This document shows, piece by piece, positions 58,124 through 64,000 of a stretch of DNA of 64,000 nucleotides. How positions within the stretch are numbered: the stretch's first letter is position 1; every line of letters starts with the position of its first letter. Both the position numbers and the translations under genes were made by a program. The notes under the pieces were generated by a model. That model was not told where the DNA came from and ran no database searches. It saw only the letters and a list, made by a program, of their open reading frames with translations. The stretch is from Geomicrobium sediminis (GTDB taxonomy: Bacteria > Bacillota > Bacilli > Bacillales > Marinococcaceae), in the NCBI RefSeq assembly GCF_016908595.1, contig NZ_JAFBEC010000008.1, positions 1 to 64,000 of the forward strand, given 5' to 3'.

Positions 58124-59665
58124 ATGATTGAACAAGAGCGAATGGCCATTATTGATGTTGGTTCTAACTCCATTCGCCTCGTTATTTATGGAATTGATGC
58201 AAAACGACGTTATCGATCGTTATACAATTTAAAAATTGCTGCACGTCTAAGCGAGTATTTAAATGAAGAAGATGCATTAAAACGCGAGGGTTTTATCGTA
58301 TTAACACAAGTGTTTACACAATTTAAAGCGGTTTTGGATGCTCAGAATGTAAATCATGTGGAAGCTGTCGCAACTGCTGCCATTCGACGAGCAACGAACC
58401 AACAAGATATATTGCAACATATTAATCAATCAATGGGGATTACAATCCGTGTCCTTTCGGGGGAAGAGGAAGCTTATTACGGGTATTTAGCCACAATTAA
58501 CAGTACAAATATTAAGGACGGACTCATGTTTGACATGGGAGGAAGTAGCACAGAAGTTGTCTATTTTAAAAATCGTGAAATTGTCGAATCGTATAGTTTC
58601 CCGATTGGTGCGCTAACACTTGCAAAAATGTGGAACGAAGATCAAGCTTCCATGAAGCGGATCCGGCACGTTGCTCATGAACACTTCAGGCAACTTTCAT
58701 GGTTAAAGAAACTGGGTGTCCCTTTAATCGGTGTCGGCGGAAGTGTTCGTCAATTAGCGGCGGTTCACCGCAAACGCCAACAGTACCCCGTGTCGGGATT
58801 ACACCAATATGAAATGACGGACACTCAACTTCATGATACGTTTCACTACTTACGCAAAATTCCACCGGTTAAACGTAGTGAAATTGCCGGACTATCACAA
58901 GAACGAGCAGGAAATATCGTCCCTGCTGGACTCTTTATTGCAGAGTTGATGAGGCACACAGAAGGCAAAAACCTCATTATTAGTCGTAAAGGGTTACGTG
59001 ACGGAATCCTCTATGACAAGCTCTTGCAAGACCGACAAACGAGGCGCTTCGTCAACGTAAAAAGAGAAACCATCTATCAACTGATGAGAGAATTCAACTT
59101 ATCGGACACGTATGGGAAAGCCGTATACTCTCTCGCTCGTTCCTACTACCACTTGCTGTTCCCTAATGACACTGATGAAGAACGAGCGCAAATTGAGCAA
59201 TTGCTTTTATTTAGTTCTCATCTGCGGATGCTCGGGCATTACATCGATGAAGAGCATGCCCATGCCCATACGTTGAATGTCCTCATTAATCGGTCACTCG
59301 ATGGCTTCACTCACGAAGAACGAATTTCTTTAGCGCTTTTAAGTTCTTTCACATCGATCAAACGACTAAGAAAAAAAGCGCTACAGTATAAGCGCATTCT
59401 ACACGGGCGTTGGATCAGGAAACTCGAGATTCTCGGTGCTATTATACGAATGGCCGCTTCACTTTACGTTACTGGGCGAGAAATCATCGCTAAAGTAGAA
59501 CTTAAAAATGTCGGTCGTAGTCGTTACTTGCAATTCGTCTTTCATGTAAAAAAAGGGGAAAGTTATTACTTCGAGCAACAACATGCCACCCTTTCGTTAC
59601 GACAGTTAGAGCGGGCAACAAAAACGAAATACCGGATGATCTTCACCGAAGAAGATCAATCGTAA
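58124..59665 (+). CDS. Ppx/GppA family phosphatase
   Basis: Exopolyphosphatase or pppGpp phosphohydrolase, 513 residues, from ATG 58124 (MIEQERMAIIDVGSNSIRLV; GGAGG upstream at 58111). The ASKHA-fold phosphate loops IIDVGSNSIRLVIY and FDMGGSSTEVVYF and the Glu-containing LSGEEEAYYGY are clear. The C-terminal half carries an HD-like helical domain (HLRMLGHYIDEEHAHAHTLN). The split between polyP and pppGpp cannot be made from sequence. B. subtilis has no gene here. It overlaps the convergent kinase gene by 10 bp. Confidence 0.93.
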   Translation: MIEQERMAIIDVGSNSIRLVIYGIDAKRRYRSLYNLKIAARLSEYLNEEDALKREGFIVLTQVFTQFKAVLDAQNVNHVEAVATAAIRRATNQQDILQHINQSMGITIRVLSGEEEAYYGYLATINSTNIKDGLMFDMGGSSTEVVYFKNREIVESYSFPIGALTLAKMWNEDQASMKRIRHVAHEHFRQLSWLKKLGVPLIGVGGSVRQLAAVHRKRQQYPVSGLHQYEMTDTQLHDTFHYLRKIPPVKRSEIAGLSQERAGNIVPAGLFIAELMRHTEGKNLIISRKGLRDGILYDKLLQDRQTRRFVNVKRETIYQLMREFNLSDTYGKAVYSLARSYYHLLFPNDTDEERAQIEQLLLFSSHLRMLGHYIDEEHAHAHTLNVLINRSLDGFTHEERISLALLSSFTSIKRLRKKALQYKRILHGRWIRKLEILGAIIRMAASLYVTGREIIAKVELKNVGRSRYLQFVFHVKKGESYYFEQQHATLSLRQLERATKTKYRMIFTEEDQS

Positions 59666-61020
59666 AACGGTAACATTAACGTTACGACCGTACCAACATT
59701 TACTTCACTCTCAATCTTAAACGTTCCGCCATGATCTTCAATTAGCTTCTTCGATAACGATATCCCGATGCCTGTTCCTTTGTCTTTTGTCGTTGTGAAC
59801 GGCTCTCCGAGCTTATTGAGGATCTCGGCTGGAATTCCAGAACCATTGTCGGCTGCTTTAATTCGATAATGGTTACTAACGATGTCAGAATGAATGTTAA
59901 AACGCTTGTTCAAAGCCTCTTCAGAATAAGCTTCTATTGAATTACGAAGTAAATTTAAGATTACCTGTTTAATCATCGTCTCATTCATTAGAATTTTCCG
60001 ATCTGTTTCTTCGAACTTCGCTTCAAAGACGACATCTTTCAAAAGACATTCTGAACGTATGATGTCTTCTACTGAGCGCATGACCCCCATTGGCGCTTGC
60101 AATTTCCTTTCAAACTTCCGTCTAGACATAGATAAGAAGTTCTCAATAATTACATTCATACGATCAACTTCTGAGAATATCGTATGACTGTACTTGTGAA
60201 AACTGTCCGTAAGCTCTGACAGTTGCAAAAAACCACGAATGACAGACAAAGGGTTTCTAAGCTCATGAGCCACTCCCGCTGCTAAGTGCGAAACCGATTC
60301 CATCTGTTGGCGATATGCGAGTAAACTTTCATACTTTAACTCTGCACTTTCATCAAAGATAAAACCGACCACTTCTTGATGTCCAGCCAAATACACACTA
60401 TGTGCAACTATTCTTACATCTTCACCAGATACGAACCTTTTTGTACTATCTTTACGCGTCCATAACGTCTCCATAATGCATTCATACATAATTCGACCAT
60501 ATTCCGATTCTGATTGTAATGATGCAATTGGCAACTCTGGTAGTAAATACGTATTTTGAGAAAAGACTAAGTTCTCAAATTGATGATTTAAATCGGTAAT
60601 CGCTAACTGGTGATTCACTCGTATAATCCCACACGGAAGTTGCTTCATTAATTGCGTAAACGCATTCGCTTCTTCTAATTGTTCTCTCGGTTGACTTTGT
60701 CCAACTAAATAAAAACGACCAGAAGCATATTGACCACGATAAAAAACACGGTACTCTTCGCCATGAAACCGATGAACGAGTGTTGCTTCATGCGACTTAC
60801 CATCCTCAAACATGCGCTTAAGAAAAGTCATCGCCTTTACCCACTCATCACCAATTAGTGAATGAAAAAACGGCTCTGTTTCATTAAAAAAATTACGAGC
60901 ATCATGATTCTTATAATTAATGCTTCCATTTTGTTCTACAATGACGCGTAATTCTCTACTTAATGCTTGAAAAATATCCTTTTCTTCATCGATCACTTGT
61001 AGTTGTGCTGGACTTTTCAT
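59656..61020 (-). CDS. Soluble sensor histidine kinase (orphan)
   Basis: A 454-residue kinase without membrane segments. Two PAS-like regions (about 20-110 and 118-225) precede the phosphoacceptor helix AAGVAHELRNPLSVIRGF with His252. The ATPase domain has N-box NLLRNSIEAY, G1 DNGSGIPAE, F-box GEPFTTTKDKGTGIGIS. No response regulator is adjacent. The layout, and HELRNPLSVIRGFLQL, are those of Spo0F-directed sporulation kinases (KinA/KinE type), so feeding the sporulation phosphorelay is the best guess. The ATG follows GAGGAGAG. Confidence 0.9.
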   Translation of the reverse strand: MKSPAQLQVIDEEKDIFQALSRELRVIVEQNGSINYKNHDARNFFNETEPFFHSLIGDEWVKAMTFLKRMFEDGKSHEATLVHRFHGEEYRVFYRGQYASGRFYLVGQSQPREQLEEANAFTQLMKQLPCGIIRVNHQLAITDLNHQFENLVFSQNTYLLPELPIASLQSESEYGRIMYECIMETLWTRKDSTKRFVSGEDVRIVAHSVYLAGHQEVVGFIFDESAELKYESLLAYRQQMESVSHLAAGVAHELRNPLSVIRGFLQLSELTDSFHKYSHTIFSEVDRMNVIIENFLSMSRRKFERKLQAPMGVMRSVEDIIRSECLLKDVVFEAKFEETDRKILMNETMIKQVILNLLRNSIEAYSEEALNKRFNIHSDIVSNHYRIKAADNGSGIPAEILNKLGEPFTTTKDKGTGIGISLSKKLIEDHGGTFKIESEVNVGTVVTLMLPFYD

Positions 61021-61188
61021 ATGCTTATTCTCTCCTCATATGAACAATTCCTGAATCTGTATATTGTAAGTATACTAAATCTTCAATTTTATGAATAGCA
61101 TATTTGCTAAATTATGCGATTTTCTGGAATTCTTTGTTACTAGCCAAGCCCATTATTGCATACACTACTTTTAAAGGATGTGATCGAA

Positions 61189-61443
61189 ATGTGGATGGGT
61201 ATTATTCAACAATACATTAAAAACATGTCACCTCAACAGTTAGTTAGTATGGCACATGAACGAGGAATTGACATTACGATTGATGAGGCTAGTAAGTTGC
61301 TACACTTAGCACGAACCGAAAAAGTCAACCTCAAAGACCAAGCCTCTGTGCATGCCTTTATTAATAAAGTCGAAAAAGCAACATCGAAAGAACATGCGAT
61401 GCTGCTTCATGACTTATATGCGCAATTTGGTCATCGATTATAG
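61189..61443 (+). CDS. yqfT: DUF2624 small protein YqfT
   Basis: An 84-residue helical protein (MWMGIIQQYIKNMSPQQLVS, ending YAQFGHRL). The start is ATG 61189, after AAAGGATGTG. Two short helix-turn-helix-like segments are visible (MSPQQLVSMAHERGIDITIDEA, TSKEHAMLLHDLYAQFG). Its place next to nfo corresponds to yqfT of B. subtilis, a DUF2624 protein of unknown function. Converges on nfo with a 5-bp gap and no terminator. Confidence 0.85.
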   Translation: MWMGIIQQYIKNMSPQQLVSMAHERGIDITIDEASKLLHLARTEKVNLKDQASVHAFINKVEKATSKEHAMLLHDLYAQFGHRL

Positions 61444-61448
61444 CGTTT

Positions 61449-62348
61449 TTACACGCCCATAATCTTTTCTTTGACTTGCTCATCAAAAGACGCTTCTTTA
61501 AGCATGTTGATTTCAAAACGGTACGGAGGACGCTTGTCCTTCTTCTCTTCCCCAACATACGGTGTCTCAAGAATCTTAGGAACGTCTTTGACAACCTCAT
61601 GATGAACGATGTAATTTAATGCATCGAAACCGATATGACCAAAGCCTAAGTTTTCATGACGGTCTTTACGAGCGCCTTGTGGGTTTTTACTGTCATTCAC
61701 ATGTAAAACTGCAAGGCGATCGAGGCCGATGATGGAGTCGAACTGTTCCATGACTCCGTCAAAGTTATGGACAAGATCATAACCTGCATCGTGAACGTGA
61801 CACGTATCAAAACAAATCGTTAGCTTCTCATTGTGTGTCACACCGTCGATGATTTGTGCTAACTCATCAAAGCTTCTCCCACACTCTGAGCCTTTGCCAG
61901 CCATCGTCTCAAGCGCAATGTTTACGTTTTGATTTGGGTCAATTACTTCGTTTAAACCTTCAATGATCTTGGCAATCCCTTTGTCAGCACCTTCCCCGAC
62001 ATGCGCCCCTGGGTGCAACACGATTTGTTTTCCACCTAGTGCATCTGTTCGTTCAATCTCTGATCGTAAAAACCGTACACCAAGATCAAATGTTTCTGGC
62101 TTAACAGAATTGCCGATGTTAATAATGTAAGGCGCGTGAACGACCAATTCCTCGATGCCGTTTTCTTTCATGTGTGCTCGTCCTGCTTCGATGTTTAGCT
62201 CTTCAATCGCTTTGCGACGTGTATTCTGAGGAGCACCGGTATAGATCATCATAGCACTTGCGCCATAACTTGCTGCTTCTTCACTTGAACCGAGCAACAT
62301 TTTCTTTCCGTTCATAGAGACGTGCGAACCAATCTTCTGTAACGCCAT
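61449..62348 (-). CDS. nfo: Endonuclease IV
   Basis: Zinc-dependent AP endonuclease that cuts abasic sites during base excision repair; important in spores. The 299 residues show the family motifs [67 protein letters not shown] in pieces, and [10 protein letters not shown]. The start codon directly follows the cshB stop, with GGAGGAG inside the end of cshB, so the two are coupled, as in B. subtilis (yqfS-yqfR). Confidence 0.98.
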   Translation of the reverse strand: MALQKIGSHVSMNGKKMLLGSSEEAASYGASAMMIYTGAPQNTRRKAIEELNIEAGRAHMKENGIEELVVHAPYIINIGNSVKPETFDLGVRFLRSEIERTDALGGKQIVLHPGAHVGEGADKGIAKIIEGLNEVIDPNQNVNIALETMAGKGSECGRSFDELAQIIDGVTHNEKLTICFDTCHVHDAGYDLVHNFDGVMEQFDSIIGLDRLAVLHVNDSKNPQGARKDRHENLGFGHIGFDALNYIVHHEVVKDVPKILETPYVGEEKKDKRPPYRFEINMLKEASFDEQVKEKIMGV

Positions 62349-63635
62349 TTACTTTCTCCTCCTGCTATTGCTCTTTTCACGTAACTTTTTCTTATATCCT
62401 GGTTTGATATCTTTTTTCTTAACCGTTGGGAGTGGCGCTTGGTCTGTACGAGTTCTACGCTTCGTTTTTCCAGGAGCATAACCGCTACCGAGTTGTTCAA
62501 TTTCTTTCCATTCGCCGTTCTTTAGGTCAAGATAATGGAAGAAAAATCGTTGTTGTTGAAGCTTATGAAGCGCAGGATAATCTTCTTTATCAACAATCGT
62601 ATATACATCCCCGCTTAAATCTTTTCTCGCGGTACGACCGGCGCGATGCTGATAGTACTCCAACTCTTTTGGAATGCGAACATTGATCACGTGAGACACA
62701 CCTTCAATATCCATTCCTCTTGCAGCTAGATCTGTACAAACAACATATGGTACAGATGCCTTGACGATCTTACGCATCGCTTGTTTTCGCTCTCTAGCAC
62801 TTAAATCCCCGTGTAACGTCTCCGTTTCAATTCCGTTTTCAATGAACAGTTCTGTTAAGCTGTCTGCTTCTTTCTTCGTATTCACGAATACTAAACAAAG
62901 AAATGGTCGAAGCGTTTGTGCAATCTCTACAGCGAACTTCTCGCGATTACGACTCTTTAGTGGCATTAAGTAATGCTTTAAGCCTTTTGGAGACGGTGTA
63001 TTTGGTTGCACATGTACGTGGCGAGGATTGTTCATATATTTCTTCAAAAACGGCTGTAATTTCTCTGGAATCGTGGCAGAGAATACGAGCATTTGTAGAC
63101 CATCAGGCATGTACGACGCCACTTGATCCACTTCTTTAATAAAGCCCATATCAAGCATTTGATCGGCTTCATCAATGATTAATGTTCGTACTTGATGAAC
63201 GCTTAAGGCACGCTCTTTACAAACGAGATCATTTAAACGTCCAGGTGTTGCTACAACGATATGTGGCGGACGTTTTAGCTTGTCAATCGAACGATCTTTA
63301 TCTGTACCGCCAATTACACGCTGAATTCTTACACCAGCGTAAGCATCCGTTTGGATTAAATCTCTCGTCACTTTGTAAATTTGCTCCGCTAACTCTCGCG
63401 TTGGTGCAGCAATGACGACTTGTAATTCATCCATATCCATTTCAAGTTTGCTTAAAATTGGTAGAACAAAAGACAACGTTTTTCCAGTTCCAGTTTGCGA
63501 TTGTCCAATCGCATCTTTCCCATTTATAATAGCCGGAATTAAGCGTTCTTGAATTTCAGTTGGACGGGTAATCCGATCTGCTTCAAGCTTTTCTGCTAAT
63601 TCCTCGTGAATGTTTAATCGTTTCCATGCACTCAT
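62349..63635 (-). CDS. cshB: DEAD-box RNA helicase CshB
   Basis: ATP-dependent RNA helicase linked to cold growth and ribosome assembly. The 428 residues carry motif Q (ITRPTEIQERLIP), Walker A SQTGTGKT, DEAD (LIIDEADQMLD), SAT (VFSATIPEK), and the C-terminal motifs TDLAARGMDI and HRAGRTAR. A basic tail (KTKRRTRTD, KLREKSNSRRRK) probably binds RNA. The ATG follows AGGTGAAC. Same order as B. subtilis yqfR before nfo. Confidence 0.96.
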   Translation of the reverse strand: MSAWKRLNIHEELAEKLEADRITRPTEIQERLIPAIINGKDAIGQSQTGTGKTLSFVLPILSKLEMDMDELQVVIAAPTRELAEQIYKVTRDLIQTDAYAGVRIQRVIGGTDKDRSIDKLKRPPHIVVATPGRLNDLVCKERALSVHQVRTLIIDEADQMLDMGFIKEVDQVASYMPDGLQMLVFSATIPEKLQPFLKKYMNNPRHVHVQPNTPSPKGLKHYLMPLKSRNREKFAVEIAQTLRPFLCLVFVNTKKEADSLTELFIENGIETETLHGDLSARERKQAMRKIVKASVPYVVCTDLAARGMDIEGVSHVINVRIPKELEYYQHRAGRTARKDLSGDVYTIVDKEDYPALHKLQQQRFFFHYLDLKNGEWKEIEQLGSGYAPGKTKRRTRTDQAPLPTVKKKDIKPGYKKKLREKSNSRRRK

Positions 63636-63799
63636 TGTGTGTTCACCTCAAAGTTCTCGTGTCTTGTATACGTTCGACACATCATTTTATTTTACCATAG
63701 ATGAACTTAAAAAGAATAGCATGCCCCAAAGAAGAACCGACGCCTCTTCGTTGCATATCCTAACTGAAGATAACTCTGTAATGAAAGGGGCTTATAAAA

Positions 63800-64000
63800 A
63801 TGTATGGATATCCTCCCATGCCTTTGCCTATGGGACCACCGATGAGTGCTTTAGCTGCACGCTCGGCGCTACCTATGGCAAGTGCATTTCCGTTTGCCGG
63901 AGGAGCCGCTCCCGCTGCAATGGGTGGCGCCTTGTCTTCTGGACTTGGAGGGTCAGCACTCGCCTCAGGTGGTGGCGCTTTAGCTTCAATTAGTCGCTTT
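63800..64000 (+). CDS. yqfQ: YqfQ/VrrA-like protein, N-terminal part
   Basis: The first 67 codons before the window ends. The start is ATG 63800, nine bases after AAAGGGG. The product begins MYGYPPMPLPMGPPMSALAA and continues Gly-, Ala-, Pro- and Ser-rich (GGAAPAAMGGALSSGLGG). A Pro/Met-rich start like this next to cshB matches YqfQ/VrrA, a sporulation-related protein known for length-variable repeats in relatives. Cut by the window edge. Confidence 0.75.
   Translation, partial: MYGYPPMPLPMGPPMSALAARSALPMASAFPFAGGAAPAAMGGALSSGLGGSALASGGGALASISRF

Noticed and set aside
63610-63993. 127-codon plus-strand frame at the window end
   Set aside because: It overlaps the cshB start antisense and has Cys/Arg/Trp-rich composition; the frame from 63800 with a ribosome site and yqfQ-like product is the real gene.

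Overview
The window is a chromosomal segment of a spore-forming member of the Bacillaceae (Firmicutes). Gene content and order closely follow the yqh-yqg-yqf region of Bacillus subtilis: efp, papA, yqhR, yqhQ, yqhP, yqhO, mntR, lipM, yqhL, gcvPB/PA/T, yqhH/G, the comG operon, glcK, yqgP, yqgN, rpmG, pbpA, yqgE, sodA, ispG, zur, nfo, cshB and yqfQ. Sporulation genes (splAB, a yqfQ start), Bacillus-type Shine-Dalgarno sites with frequent TTG and GTG starts, and many short intrinsic terminators support this. The species is not identified. The presence of a Ppx/GppA phosphatase and the lack of tasA/sinR next to comG set it apart from B. subtilis.

Layout. 1-11.5 kb: translation factor EF-P, an aminopeptidase, conserved membrane proteins, a patatin-like lipase, spore photoproduct repair (splA-splB), an AI-2E family permease, a phosphoribosyltransferase with the manganese regulator MntR, a D-amino acid aminotransferase, lipoate assembly (LipM) and a rhodanese-like protein without its catalytic Cys. 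11.5-15.8 kb: the glycine cleavage operon gcvT-gcvPA-gcvPB behind a tandem-type glycine riboswitch with a terminator. 15.8-20.1 kb: yqhH-yqhG, yqgX and several small conserved proteins.

20.1-27.9 kb is the most unusual part. The competence pseudopilus operon comGA-GB-(new 46-codon ORF)-GC-GD-GE-GF-GG is followed by an AT-rich island of about 2.7 kb with two unrecognised genes, and then by a second, damaged copy of the 3' half of comG (a comGD/comGE fusion remnant, comGF', comGG'). The two copies share a 379-bp tract that I read as identical, embedded in more diverged sequence. This is a mosaic pattern that suggests gene conversion.

28-39 kb: small unknown proteins, thiE, and a dispersed arginine/aspartate catabolic set (rocR, rocD with a sigma-54 promoter, and rocF and aspA downstream of yqgQ-glcK). 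It also holds a 761-residue secreted protein made of six NlpC/P60-like repeats, of which only the fourth keeps the catalytic Cys and His. 39-49 kb: rhomboid protease, folate enzyme, a zinc-free type L33, PBP2A-type transpeptidase, MFS permease, a 42-bp minisatellite, sodA and three tRNA genes (Ile2, His, Met). 49-64 kb: a Na/Pi cotransporter with a PhoP-like box, NfeD, a DUF1002 protein, ispG, a znuC-znuB-zur operon with a Zur box, a Ppx/GppA phosphatase, an orphan histidine kinase, nfo, cshB and the start of yqfQ.

All assignments come from reading the sequence and from remembered family features. No database search was run.
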